The notes below the pieces were generated by a model, which had not been told where the DNA came from, ran no database searches, and worked only from the letters and a program-made list of their open reading frames with translations. From NCBI RefSeq assembly GCF_029227915.1, contig NC_079879.1, forward strand, positions 20,724,501 through 20,788,500: DNA of 64,000 bases. The letters run 5' to 3'. The position numbers and the translations under genes were made by a program. This DNA is from Hydractinia symbiolongicarpus. Lineage: Eukaryota; Cnidaria; Hydrozoa; Anthoathecata; Hydractiniidae. Of this stretch, positions 43,387-56,934 are shown piece by piece (the first letter of the stretch is position 1; each line of letters opens with the position of its first letter).

Positions 43387-46300
43387 TCAATAATTTGTCA
43401 CAGTTTTGATGGCTTCAAAACAACGAAATTTATCAGGTAGATAAAACGGTTCGAAAACATGCGCGAATGGAGTGTCGTGGCCACACACTCTTTGAATCGG
43501 TGCTTCCAAATGAAGAAAGCATTGCTCCTAAAAAAAAGCAGTTTAAATTTACAACAAAATCACGGCTTGGTGCAGTGACCGAAAGCATTATGGGTAAGAA
43601 GGATACGTAGTTGGAAACAATTTATAACATAAGATCACCACAGCAGTTGTACTTCGAGGTGAAGTAAAGCTCCCCTCATGTAATCTCATGTAACTGGGTT
43701 GTTATGAATTAAACAAATTATTATGCATCAATAACTTAAAAAACGCTTTTATCAACTTTGCACTTTCACTGCCAGCAACAAGGGTGACAAAGTTCGGAAT
43801 ATCACGTCAAAACCAAAGTAGACATACTTGTATTGTACTAGCAATTTCAGCAGCAAAACCTCCTGTGATTGGTGCTTCATGCGCGATAATAAGACGACCG
43901 GTCTTCTGAACAGACTAGAAAGTAAAAATTATAAAGCATATTACTCACAGCAAAGTACTTATTAATAGCAGTAATGACAAGTAGGCGAGAAGAGAAGAAG
44001 GAAAGGGAGGATTCTATAATAGTTTGCGAAAAATTAAAGGCTTTTTATCTATATTCTAGTTTTTAGCAAATAAAAAAAAGCTAAAAAATAAGACAAGGAG
44101 AGACCTTCTTATTTCGTTTTAGTACAAAATAATATGCGAATAAATTCCTACCTCAGCAATTGTTTGCTCGTCCCAGGGAATAATAGTTCTTAAATCTACA
44201 ATCTCACAAGATACACCAAGTTGTTGTTCCGCCATTTTAGACGCTTCTCTCAATACCTGAATTTGTGTTCCCCACCCTAGAAGTGTGACATCACTCCCTG
44301 AAAATAATGCAAATTGGAGATTGTGTTTAGGTGGTTAAAATACTAGAATTTTAATAAAAAAGTTTAATATGCGAGTATGAATTATGCTAGCCTTAATGCG
44401 GGGGCAAACCAGTCCAACATGTTGTTGAATGAATCAATGGGGAGCCGTTACGAATTGTACATCAGACATGCGGTGCAAAACGTTCGAAGTTTGTCAGTGT
44501 ATGTGAAGTTCTTATGTTGTATGTGGTGTTGAAGTAAAAGGCGGAGGCAAACAAAATGGCGGACGGAAGGAATTCTGCAGTGCTGCTTATATTGCTGAAC
44601 GTACAGACGATGAAAAACCAACTAGCGGAAAAACAAGAGTGGATAAAGAGGGAACAAAATGGATATTTTAGTAATATGATTAAAGAATTGAAGATCAAAG
44701 ACAGATTTGGATTTAGGAAAATGTTTCGGATGGATGTGGGGGATTTCGATTTCCATCTTAATGAAATATCCCATCTTATATCACCGGGCCAGATGAGCAA
44801 CTGTGGTGGCCAGAGACCAATCATAGCAGAAGAAAGACTCGCCCTTACTCTTTGTTTTTTTGCGACAGGATTTATTGATTTCGAACGTTTCAACGTTCGA
44901 AATTCGCGGGATTTTTATATGTTGGATGAAACGTACCACCAAACCAATCCAACATGAAAATTCACGCAACTCAGATAGAGAATTCCTTTGATCTTGCCGA
45001 AAATGTTGGATGAAATGTTTGACGGCGATTAAACTTCATCCAACATCGTCCAACACGATTTTTTCTTCTTTTTTGAAAATTTGAAGTGATTCAAACCAGT
45101 CCCACATTATATTTCATCCAACATCACAAAAATTGCATGTTGGATGAAATATTGGTTTGCCGCCGCCTTTAAGAAGGTAATTAACACCCCTAAAATATTT
45201 TAAGTCATTGTTTTTGCTTAGACTATGTATAATAAACTTAATGTTTCTATGCAAAATTTCGAAGGATATAGCTAGCTAGTTAAAAAGGTTTGAGGTAAAA
45301 GCAAGATAAGTAATTATATTGAATAAATCACGGATATTCAATATTTTTACTTGGATGCTCAATATGATATTAAGATGATTTTATTGATTGTTTTTGTCCT
45401 CAGTAATCATAAACTTTTCCACCGCTATTAGCTTGACTTTCGTGTAAGTCACTAAAGTCGAAAACCAACAACAGTTTCGTAGCCTCTTTAATACTACGTA
45501 CCAGACTTTAATATGACGTACCAATCTTTTTCTTACAGTGATTAGTAAAAAATCGCGAAAGTTTTTTCTTTATAGTACATACCTTCTTCTACTATATCAG
45601 CTTTTGATAACGGAAGTTCGTAATCATTTACAGGTACCTCTTCAACTATGAGAAAATGTAGAAGCACGTGATGCAAAAGCATGTTACATGAAAATAAATT
45701 ATAATCATCCTTCAAAAATGAGAAGATGTCGTTAGCTCGCGCGCATCAAAGGTAATTTAATATTTCATCGGTATACACAAAAAAAATTAGCAATAATTCT
45801 GATACTTTTTATTCGCTGAAATTTTTTTTAAAATCCATGTTTTTCATAGATAAAAAAAGACAAAAATAAAATAAAAAGAAAGCGACATTTTAATTTGTTT
45901 CAATATTTCAGTTATATCAGCCGTAGGCTTTTGTTGACACCAACACAAACTAAATACCCTGGAAATCTGACGATTTTTTAGTATGAATGTATAACGGCTA
46001 GACCCCTGAATGATAAAGACCTGCTCAACTGTGGCTATATTAATGGACATCCTACCTGCTTGTCTGTATAATATTTTTGGTTCCAAAAAAACGACAGGAT
46101 TTTTATCGCGAATAGATGCTAGCAATAATCCCTTTGCTTGGCTGGGACTTCGGGGGATCACAACCTAAAAGGGAAAGCAGAATTTAGCAAAATAAGTAAC
46201 ATACTGTGATGAGCTATGGATTAAAGAAAATATTTAGACTTTATAAGAGCACTTTGTTAGCATGTCCCCTTTTTGGTAAAACGTGGTACAGTATATATCT

Positions 46301-49300
46301 TATGTGCTTTTAATTTTAACAGAGCTAGTTTATATGAATATTTAGTGTGACATTGAGACGAAAATCAAAAGAACAGGATCATACTGAGCCGGAAATTTGT
46401 GTCACATCGCTTTCTAGTAAAAATAATAAGAGCGCTTTTTAAAAAAACGAGAGTGTGTAAAAAGCTTATAAGAAGTGTCAGATTTTTTTTATTTTTTTCT
46501 TCTTTAAGTTTCTCAATATTGTACAACATGATCCAAATTGTTTTTACATTTAACATGACAATTTAGACGGTAGATGCGTATTATAAACAAAAATAATCGC
46601 CAGAATGACAACGTTTTGCTCAGAAAAAATCACATTTTAATCGGTTTATGCCTTTTAACAAATTTTCAAACGTTTTGCCTCGGTCATGGTATAGTATACT
46701 ATGTGCTCAGGCATACTAAACAAACACTTCCTACACAGAAAGAAATTGCTCTAACACCAACGAATGAGAGGTTGTGTCACAAAGAAACATATCTGACTCA
46801 ACTCTACTCCAGTTCACTTATTTCCATTGCTTCTCTGTTCTACGCTCTTGGCATAACATAGCATAGCTAGTTTTCTACGTTTTGACGGCAAAGGAATTTG
46901 GTAAAAAAGTTGTATTATTCCAACGTAAGCGCTAACATGCTACTACGTATGCAATTTTTGTGTGTTAGAAGCTGTTTAAACGTATATTTTCAGAACGTAA
47001 AAGTCTAGAGGATTAACGAAAAAACGATATGTCGCATAAAGACACAAAAATACATAGTAACAAAGATCTTTCAGTATTATTGATAAAACAAGACTACTGG
47101 TGCTTGATTACCTTCAAACCCGGTGTGTGAGCAAAGTAGGCTTCTGGCATTTGTGAGTGATACAATGCACCATGCCCAACCGCTCCACATGGCGTTCGAA
47201 TGGTAAGTGAACCACAATCAAAGAGGTTGCCAGAACGATATCGACACTTTGCAGCTTCATTTACAATCTACACGAGTAAGTTAGATTCTGTGATACTACG
47301 GAACACGGCGGCCATTTATATTTATGAGGAAATCCAGGACTTTCCCAAGGGCTTTCGACAAAAACAGAAATTTAGCAACAACAAAAAAAGGTTCAGACAT
47401 GTGTTTGCTACAAGTAAGAAAAATACTTAAATAGACCAGGCCCTGAAGGGGGTCAAGCACCACCCAGAAAGGGAAAATTTTTTGTTAGCAACATGTTATG
47501 TCTTAGGTATTGGAGCTTCAGAAAAGGTATGATAAATGGTCTAACTCCGGAGGGTGAACCCTCCAAGGCTCTCCATCTTGGGTGCTTTGACACAATTTCT
47601 TGTTGAAATGCCTGTTTCAGTATCCGATGTTTCTGAAAAGTTACCCCTGCCTTAGATAGTGTATTTGAGTATAAATGTACCTTATTAGGATAACATTATA
47701 ATTCTAAAATAAATTTCAGTAGATATTCTGCTGCACCCTCTAATTTTGATTTTTGCAATATGCTTAACAAATATGACAAAAATAAAAAAACTTAAATCGA
47801 CTAATCAGTAATCATTCTCATCACCGTTCTTAGTAACTTTCCACGTCACTGCCAAACTCTGATTCGTAATCGCTCTCCTCCTCCAAAAGTTTTTCCAAAT
47901 CATCTGGGAATGCCTCGTCAAGCCAATGAATTTGACCCACCGCTGTCCATCCATGTTCTTCTATATTTGGGAATTCAGCTTTAGGATCAACAGCTCTCTT
48001 CCACATGTAAGCCACAGCAAGTGCTCTTTTGCAATGTAACTTTAAAACGATTATTTTATTTTATTTTCTATGCTTTTGATTAAAGAGTTGACATCGTGCA
48101 TCATCTACACTTTTCAATTTTTGACTGTATAGCAAACAGAAATATTCTTCCAGCTGCTTGAACAAGTCTTCTGATAACTTTTTACCAGAACCAAGATTAG
48201 CAAACGATGCTTCAAACCTTTGATATTTTTCAAGAATTTTCCAACAGATGGCTTTTCCTATTCGAAAAAAGAAAGATAAATAATCGTTGCCTGAAAAGCA
48301 TGCAAACCAATCAATGCTGAACATCTTGATAACGATAAATCAATTGCTCCAAGGAAAATGCGTTTCCTGCTTTTTCCACACCCACTGTCAACAATTACCC
48401 TATCATTTTCATTGACTAAAAGTGACAGGCACAATATGACGATGTCTGTGTCGCCAGAGGGTGATCTGACAATTACATGGTGTTTGGGGGATTGTTGTAC
48501 TCCACAGCATGTGTCACAATTTTTGTATCAGCTTCTTCCTGCGTACTTAGCAACCTGTCAAACTCAAAAATTCCTGACGAGTTAACTTACATTCATCTTC
48601 TCTTGAAAGCACAAGGGTGTTGCATTTATTGGCTTCTAAAGCTCGCGATTTTTCATTTTGCAGTGTCTGGAAAATGAGCTGTATAAGTCTTGTTTTGTTT
48701 TGGCCACATGACAAAAACTTCTCTTGGCACTTTGGATCTTGCTGATTTAATGATACTTTGCGATGTACATCTTTTTTCTCTCTCAGCATCTTTGATTGAG
48801 TTTGAGAAAATAGCTGTCAGCAACAATATCGACACGATCATATCCTCTTGGTAACAAAGATAAAATTTTCCAGAAAAGATCTTCATAGTTGACAGGAATG
48901 TCAGTCATTGTTCTTATCAGTGCCATCAAATCAACAATTAACGCTGTTTTGCTTTTTTCAAACATTCTCTGTTCTGTAATTCTTGATAATATGTTTCTGG
49001 AGTTCCCTTTTGTTGGTCTTCCTTATTGATCCATCGGCTGTACACAAACTAAGCAGGACTTCAGCCAGCGTAGATTGGAAAATAAGGATTTTCTCTCTCT
49101 TAATGGATTCATGGAAGGGAACTTCTTTTCTTCTTAGTCTTGTATTGATTTAATGATGTATTTCACAGAAAGTAAACAACTGGTTGCATCATCTTCAAGC
49201 TTGACTCCAGAACTCAGAGACACCAAAACATCTTTTTCGACATCGAAACCGAACGGATTGATGTATTCTTCTGTCAAAATCTGCATGACACTCTGCACAA

Positions 49301-51931
49301 ATTTATCGGATTTAGCAATTTGTGACGGACGTGCTGGTTTATACACACCAGGATCATTAGCGCTAATTCACACATTTCACGAAGTGATTGGGTGTTTTTA
49401 GCCTGCTCTGATCTATTCATCACCCACTTGTGCACCGAATTTTCTTTCGTACCAAATGCTTTGATTCGTTTTACGTTACCACTGTCAAGAGGTTTAAATT
49501 TGCTGAAAGAACAATTTTGATTATTGTAATGTATTACATATGCATTTCAGTGTCATTTTGCAGTATCTACGTTTCTAAAAAAGAAAGCAAACATGTCAAT
49601 TGAGAAAAACACTCCATAAATTCACGAGACCTTAGAAAAAACTCTAATATTGAAACAAATAGAATCAACCTACAACGACGCTGGTTTTTTGTTGTGATTT
49701 TGCTAGCAAGTATTATATAAATTATTATTTGGTTCTGTTAAGCAACAAATTAACTATATGCACATGTGAAAACAGTAAAATGTAAAAAAAAAGTCAAACT
49801 CTGATCTGTTGAACTATTAATAATTAGAAATCTTTAGAAATTACCAGCATGTGTAAGCAGGTAAACAAAAAAACTTAAATACAGAATAATGTTGACCAGC
49901 GTAAATATGCTTCAAATCTACATCAACTGAGTTTAATACAGACAACTTGGCTATTAAATTGCACTGCGATTGAAGGAGGTACAATGGTATGACATATTTC
50001 AAATAGTATATATTATCTCAAAATGCTGCTACCATTTTTGTTTTCATATTTGTTTGATTTGTTTGCACAGTTTCACATAAGTACGAAGGAATTCTGGTTA
50101 CTTTTTGAGCTCTGCAATGAAGTGTGCGACAGAGTATCTACCAAAATTTAATTAAAATCACAATGTTATCCTAATAAGGTACATTTATACTCAAATACAC
50201 TATCTAAGGTAGCCTACTTATTCAGAAACATCGGATACTGAAAAAGGTATTTCAACAAGAAATTGTGTCAAGCACCCAAGATGGAGAGCCTTGGAGCGTT
50301 CACCCTCCGGAATTAGGTTATTTACCAAACCTTTTCTGAAGCTCCAATACCTGAGACATAACATGTTGCTGACATGTTGCTGTTAAATATTATTACAATT
50401 TGTAGTATGATTTTAACTGTGTGCAGAGAGAGAATACGGCTATTATCACAATGACCAGTTGTTAGCCGAAAGTAATAATATAGCAGGTATTTTCAAAATA
50501 CGAAGTTCCCTTAAAAAGTAATGTTCATTAACATTTACCTGGTCAAAAGCTGGAAATATATAATCAGCAAATTGAATTTCGGCTATGGCAGTTGTTCCCA
50601 TGTTAGCCAGACCTATGCCAAAACCAACAATGCCTTGTTCACACAGTGGAGTATTGAACACCCTGTCTTTTCCTATAAGTTATAATTTAATTAGTAAATT
50701 CAAGTATCTGTGGGCATTTTAGTAAGGTTGGGTATTTAAATCACGCAAGTAAATTGAATTTTTTTTTTAAAAAGATGCAGATGAGGTTTTCCCACACTAA
50801 ATCAATTGAATGCTTGAATGCAGAGGGATCTCTATTTCGCTTTTTTATCATTTGAATTATTTGAATTAAGGTTAATTTGTTTTGCGAGCTTCGTTTGTTT
50901 CTTCTCTTCTATTTTCAAAAAGCTTTATCGCAAAAGAACAAGATGTGTTTTCATTATTTTGGCACGGGGTGGCAAAATTTAGGAGAAGAACCATTCCATT
51001 ATTCAGGGGATTTTGACAAACTTTCAGAACAACATGAACACTATAGTTGATAGTCCATTTTTCGCTAGAACACAATGTTAGTTATAATTGTTTTTGAAAA
51101 TGTGATAGCAAAATATCACTGCCGGAAAGAATAAACAATTTCAAGAGATTTTAGGAGAAATAAATATTTTTGGTGCATATTACATAGGGGGAGGGGTCTC
51201 AATTTTTCAGGTTCTTTTGGAGAATTTAGGAAGTGGCCCCTGTACTGTAAACAAATGAACATACATTAACAAATAAAATCATTACTTTTTGACAATTTTG
51301 AGACATTTTATGAATTCAAAAGACTTTTTACAAGTCTTTTCCTGCTATAAATGAATATTTGAAAATTAGGTAGACCAAATACGACACACAGACAACTAGT
51401 AAGTCGTAAGCCTTTTAATGAATTTGAACAGGCAGTCTTGTTTAAGAAATTTTAATGACAGTATACCATATTTATCAGCTAAGCCCATAGTACAACGAAA
51501 AACACCACCAAAGTTAACATCTTCACCAAATATTACTGAAGATAAAATTAAAAACTACAAGAATAGTAACAACAACAAATATGAATAACAAAAACAACAA
51601 ACAAATTATAAAAAGAGAATTTAATGACAAAACAATAATCTATAAATAGTTACATGCGGTGTCATCAGTTTCCATAGCAATATCCATCGCATTGGTTAAA
51701 GATTGGAACAAATTCATTTTCTTTGTTTCGCCTAGAATACAAAAAATTAGTCCAATACAAAACAAAACATCTTATACCTTTCTAGCTCTCAAATTTTATA
51801 AACCTATACATACCATTAACTGCAATTTTCTCAGCAACGAAAGAAAATGCTGATGCATATCTTTTTAATAAAATATGTTCTCGAGGTAAAGGATAGTTTA
51901 GAAATCTGCGCATTCCCCTTAATATTGTCAT
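43387..51931 (-). CDS. BCKDHB: 2-oxoisovalerate dehydrogenase subunit beta, mitochondrial (branched-chain alpha-keto acid dehydrogenase E1 beta)
   Basis: Ten minus-strand exons, all with GT-AG sites and matching phases: 51814-51931, 51654-51731, 51467-51535, 50539-50672, 47112-47267, 46056-46164, 45583-45645, 44152-44297, 43828-43914 and 43387-43527. Together they encode 366 aa, close to the family length. Family segments in order: [141 protein letters not shown] and the C-terminal [20 protein letters not shown]. The N-terminus is Arg-rich and amphipathic ([19 protein letters not shown]), fitting mitochondrial import. With the alpha subunit it forms the thiamine-diphosphate E1 decarboxylase of valine, leucine and isoleucine breakdown. 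Two transposons sit in its introns. Confidence 0.96.
44396..45168 (+). mobile_element. PIF/Harbinger deletion derivative in a BCKDHB intron
   Basis: The ends ATGCGGGGGCAAACC and (reverse) AAGGCGGCGGCAAACC form imperfect inverted repeats flanked by TTA on both sides, the 3-bp duplication typical of PIF/Harbinger. The 773-bp element keeps only an N-terminal piece of the nuclease ORF. The word CATCCAACAT, or its complement ATGTTGGATG, recurs several times near the right end. Confidence 0.75.
44556..44957 (+). pseudogene. Truncated Harbinger-type nuclease ORF
   Basis: 133 codons. The segment [29 protein letters not shown] and [14 protein letters not shown] match the start of PIF/Harbinger transposases (N-terminal part of DDE_Tnp_4 proteins). 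The catalytic region is absent: the frame runs into terminal repeat sequence ([13 protein letters not shown]). Confidence 0.7.
47484..50371 (-). mobile_element. 2.9-kb transposon with ~210-bp inverted repeats in a BCKDHB intron
   Basis: 47484-47699 (acatgttatgtcttaggtattgg ... ttattaggataacatt) is mirrored at 50162-50371 (aatgttatcctaataagg ... gagacataacatgt) with few mismatches. The interior carries a decayed minus-strand protein gene (47830-49346). It lies between BCKDHB exons 50539-50672 and 47112-47267. I cannot assign a named superfamily. Confidence 0.75.
47830..49346 (-). pseudogene. Transposon-borne EADT/DTD-motif protein, disrupted
   Basis: Minus-strand pieces in order: [19 protein letters not shown] and [22 protein letters not shown] and [61 protein letters not shown]; and [35 protein letters not shown] and EEHGW. 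I recall this order from large transposon-related protein families in cnidarian, amphioxus and other invertebrate genomes. The spaced acidic residues (D in VADSY, EADT, DTD, GND) suggest a PIN/FEN1-like metal-dependent nuclease fold; that is inference. Multiple frameshifts and stops disrupt it. Confidence 0.6.
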
Positions 51932-53581
51932 ATTTTTTTCTAAAAAATTATAATGAAGATTAACAAAAAAATACAAAAAGATCTGACAGAAATTTAATAT
52001 GTGCAAGTATGGAATGTGCTTCCAATAGGACAAAAAAATTGTATCAATAATCGCTAAAAAATTATAGGGGAGGGGGAAAGGGTTGAATTACCTTACATTG
52101 GAATATTCTAAGTCAGGTAATGAATAATGATCAGTTTTAATGTACATAATATAAAATACGAAGTCCTTGGTCAAGGACACAAAAATCGCAAACTTGTTTT
52201 GTACTTTTGGTATTAGGCTTTGTATATTACAATACAACATCAAAAACAATTATCTGTTCACCAATAAGCAACATTATAAGCAACAAAAAATTGTTTCAAA
52301 AGTTGCATTTTGGGATTTAATCGTTTAAAAAACAAGCATTTTTAAACAAAGTTAAAGGAAAGTCAGAAAATTCTATCAGATACAGTAATATTACAGTAAT
52401 ATATATATTTATAACTTATTCACGTACACATAATACAAATAAAATTCATTATAATGTATAAATATTCACACAAAGTCCTAATAAATGTTAACATATATAA
52501 CAAGAGAGGTTTGCTTTTCTCCTTCTATATTTTCTAAAATATTTAGCCAGAAGTAATCACACCGAAATTAATTATAATGCTTCCTCAGGAGAGGACATAT
52601 TTAAGAGGACGTAACATTTGGTGTGTTATTACTAGCACATGAAAAATATAAGATCATATTATATAGTCATTTTTATGTTCATTAGTGCCAGAAGTAGCTG
52701 TTTGTGATCATGCTGGGAGTTTGCACGTGTACATTAATCTGTGTCAGAATGTCGACGCATACTTTGACTAATTTAAGTTGTTATTAAGGAAATATATATT
52801 AAAAGTGCTTGTTGTTAGTCAAAAATGGTAGTTATGAGTAGCAATGGCAGAATTCTTTTGAATTTGAATTCCTGTGGCTTTTTCTACAGGCTTACGACTA
52901 GTATAGCTTTATTACACTATATATTCTGTTATTACAAATGTTTTTCTTGCTTAGATTTGTAATAAAAGCTTGCTTTTAACGACAAGGTCAAATGAGGTGA
53001 AATAAATTTTGTACAAGATTCCTTATTTCATGTTATTTTAAAACGTCTCCACTGTGTAAAACATCACAAAAAATATATAAGAAATACTTTGTTGTATAAT
53101 GTTTCTCTAAAAAGCAAGGGCAGGCAGAAACATTTAGAAAGCTTTGGAAGATAATTTCATGTTATAACATGCAGTAGAAAAACACGCTTAACACCAAGCC
53201 TTTAGATTAGACACATTTTCACAATAAACAATTTGGAGAACATCATCACGTCATTTAAAAGGGTATATTGGGTGACAAAAAACATTTTTTCGAAATATAG
53301 TTTTGGTTTGAAAGTGGAAATATATCTTAAAAAAATATGTCTTCTTTCACAAAAAAACTAATAGCTTGTGTGCTTGGTTTGGGAAAATATATGCAGAGGA
53401 ATGTAATTGTCTTTTGACGCTCATTTCATGAAATAATGCAAGCTAAATATAAAAATTATACTTAGCTGATATTACATTAAATAAAATTTTTCTATTTAAT
53501 GATGAACTAAAACAGCACAACTCCTTTTAATTGTGAAATAAGCTAAAAAATAATATATGCAAGAATTATTCCTTCATGTTA
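51932..53581. other. BCKDHB upstream region and intergenic DNA
   Basis: No coding frame recognised. It contains one Helitron 3' end (cctgtggctttttctacaggcttacga then CTAG, 52871-52901). Confidence 0.5.
52871..52901 (+). mobile_element. Helitron 3' terminus
   Basis: cctgtggctttttctacagg forms an imperfect hairpin, followed by cttacga and CTAG at 52898-52901, as in the other copies. The remainder of this element was not delimited. Confidence 0.45.
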
Positions 53582-54410
53582 TCTATATAATAATACGCTT
53601 CTGTGAGTAACCATGTGAGTCCACAACACGCAAAGTACGGGTCACTTTTTTATGACGTGGTGTTACGCTAAAATTTACCAAGTTAAAAAAAAACGCAAAT
53701 CAGGGGGTTGCTATATAATCATTTAATTCTTCTTTCTTATTACCTTAAAAAATAAAACTCTATTTTACTGAAAACTTTATTTCATTTAAACTATCTTTTT
53801 TATTTTGAAACGTTTTTATTTGTTTTGTTTTTATTTTAAAAGTCCCACGGAGTTGTTATAAATATAATAATTTAATTTTACCCCTGGATTAATTTCCACG
53901 CCGTATCTAACGGAAACAAGTTGTTTATCAACTATAAAAAGAAAAGCGGAGCGAAGAAGGTTGTCTGTTTTTCAAAGTAATCCTGGAAAAAGTTATTTCA
54001 AACATTGTTTACTCATCATGAGGTTAGATTAAAGCTTATATTTGTTTTTCTATATTTTCCATTTTTGTGTTCTGGGACCGAGGTTGCTTCCTTTTATAGA
54101 AATTCTATTGGATTCGAATATGAATGTAATTCGAATCTGAAATGTAAAAAACCTGTTGTGTTGTTGTCAAACGAAGTTGGTGTTGTAGTTAGAAATGTTT
54201 CTAACGTACGATGATTTAACATCACAAAGAGAACTGATTGGAAATGTTTCAGGCAATTGTATGCATCTTCAATCCGTTCTCTTTGGGATGAAACGAAGTT
54301 TAGTATTCATAGTAAAAAACTGATTGGAGTTTTATTAGGAGAACGCTAGCAAGCTACCTACTGAGAAGTGAAAGAAAAACAGGTTCGTTGTTTAGATTAT
54401 TTAGTAGAGA
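53582..54410 (+). mobile_element. Helitron-like repeat, copy B (pairs with 27306-28010)
   Basis: It starts TCTATATAATAATACGC and shares at least five collinear blocks with 27306-28010. The small frame of copy A is broken here. Confidence 0.6.
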
Positions 54411-55570
54411 AATGAACTTGGGTGTAAAACGAGTTTTCTAGCCATTTCTTTCAGAGCTAAATTTTCCTTAAATATTAAGTTTGTTGTTATGTCTTGAGCC
54501 GGAAAATATTTTTTTTAAGCACTTATTTTGTAAGTACATACTCTAAAAAATGGATCAGAAGTTTAGAATATCCTAAAAATATGTCTAAGCTTAATAGTTT
54601 CTTTTAAATATGAAGATTTGTATGACGCACAAAATTTATTAGAAGTTTACTTTTTTTTATTGTATATCAAACTGAACTTTTTTTTGTCCAAGCAATGAGC
54701 TGTTACATGTAGTAGAATTGCCATTAGCTAGCCATAGTAACTTATAGCATGCTTTTTTTTATTAAGGCATTATATGTTTTCAGGCCATAGTCATGTTAAG
54801 AACATATTGAGAAAAATGAGGATAGCATTTGTCCAAGAAGTTTAGAACATTGAGGCTGAAACTAAAACACACTATTCTTACAAAAATAGCGTGTATATCC
54901 TAGAAAAGAATTTACATAAACATGTAAAAAGTAATTTTTCTGTTATTACTGTTTTTCACACTACAGATTGTGTGATTCAGTGTTGATGTCGTTATAAAAA
55001 AACTAAACCTAAAACCAAAACTTAAATCAATGTTTACATCTGTTACGTTGCCGTCTGAAATATATTCGATTCTTAAATTCGAAAACGCTGCATTGTTATC
55101 TTCTTTGATTTTATGCGTGATTTTTTAACTATAAGTTTGGGTCTGTTCTTTTAATATTTTGGATTGAAATATTTCGGTAGATATACAACATACTAAATGA
55201 TTTAAGTTTTTATATTTCTCTTTTATGTGTTTTCAACTATTAATTTCTTATATTTTGAGTATAATTTTGGAAGGTTTGCCGTTTGCAATAGACTAAACAG
55301 CTGATTTTGTATGACTTTGAAAAATGTTGAATTTTTTTTTTAATGTTTGGTATCCTTTTTTTCCCTGGTGTATTTCTGGAATGGCAAAGCAAGTATATAG
55401 TTTTTGCGTACTTCGCTTTTTACGTAACGGCTGTTAGACGCCTTTGATTTTTTTAGACATTTTCCATTTTTATTTCATAATTTTTTTTATTATTTTTTTG
55501 TTGCACATGTTTATATTTTTAGACGTTTTGTTTCAGCAGTTATAAACATAGAATAATGCAGATTGTGAGC
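54411..55570. other. Intergenic, no gene seen
   Basis: T-rich sequence without a coding frame or recognisable repeat. Confidence 0.4.
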
Positions 55571-55655
55571 AGCCTTGATCCCAGGGCTTTTTTCTCTTTT
55601 TGCAATCCCGTTATAAAAGAGACAAAGAGCCCGGGGTCGAGGTTGAAATGTGATT
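55571..55655. repeat. Short palindromic element (CCCAGGG family)
   Basis: agccttgatcccagggcttttt at the left is mirrored by aaagagcccggggtcgaggttg at the right. This forms an imperfect hairpin of about 85 bp, likely a tiny foldback MITE. Confidence 0.5.
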
Positions 55656-56934
55656 TTTGAAAATTCAAATTACTGAGTTCTATGTTTTTATTTGGCACCC
55701 CTCAAAAGGACTCAATAAGAGATTCAGAGGATTCTTTTACGGGAATTCGGCTAGTTTCACATACTTCCAGACAATTTGGGTCAATATTTTAATACCAGAT
55801 CCGAGAATGAAAAGATACACAGAAGAACAAAGTGTTTCCATCTAAAAAGAAAAAAATTATAATAAATATTATATTATTGGACAAAAAAGGAAAAAAGTCT
55901 TGCCACAACAAAGATAAAATTACACGCACAGCACTGCAGCACTGTTTGAACATTTTTCTTACTGGAAAGCTTCTAGGGGGTGAGGGGAAATTCAGGACGG
56001 GCAAAAAAAAATGAAACAAGATAGTGAAGAGTACACTAGAACAAAAAAAAAGTTTACTTGAGAAAACCATATTGAATTCATTGAACTCAAGCAAAAAAAT
56101 TCTGTAATTACAGGTTAAGACATGTTTAAAAAGCTTTAAGGCAGTATTGTGGACAGTACACCATGTATATTTTTTTGGCTTCTGGTAGAATTTTCGTTTG
56201 AGAAAATTGTCAACTATAAAGATGAAGAGATGCAATGCAAAGGTCATTGTGAAAATTGAGACAAAAAGGGTTTACAACTTTCATAAAAGGAAAAACAAAT
56301 GAGAAGAAAGATATGAAGAAAACCAGGCCTATCAATAAGAAAGTAACACCAGAGCAATAAATCGCTCTCCTAAGGTTGCAAATATTTCAACTGGGCAAGC
56401 AATTTGAATAAGTAGAATAAGCTTATAAACACATATTTTATCACAAACTCTTTTTTATCTATTTTATTTTGTTTTTTTTTTATATATTTTAGTTCTTTCT
56501 TACTGTAAATAATAAGAAAGGGAACATTAATTTCCATGTGAGATGAATTGATATTGCTCGTATAGAAAAACATTTTTGAAGTGGGGAAGCAATTAATGGC
56601 TAAGCTAGTTTCTTATTTCTCAGAATTGGTGAGTCTTTGCGTGAGCAAGAGCAATTGCTCTCCCCTTATTGATAGACCTGGTTTTCCTTTTCTCTTGTTC
56701 TTTTTAACATCTTGTATAAGCCAAAAATTATATAAAATTGCAAAAATGTCAGAATTAGGATATTCTCGCAGAGTTTCATGAAATTTTAAGAAAAGTGGTA
56801 ATTTATGAACGTTCACATTTTTGCTCATATTAATTGAATATTTCCTTATCTGGTCTATTGTCTCTCACAACTGCCAAATAGCCCCTCGAATTAACAAAAC
56901 ATATTTTTAACAAAGATAAACAACAAGAACATAC

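Noticed and set aside
46574-46861. 95-aa plus-strand frame in a BCKDHB intron
   Set aside because: No domain or splice context; intronic chance frame.
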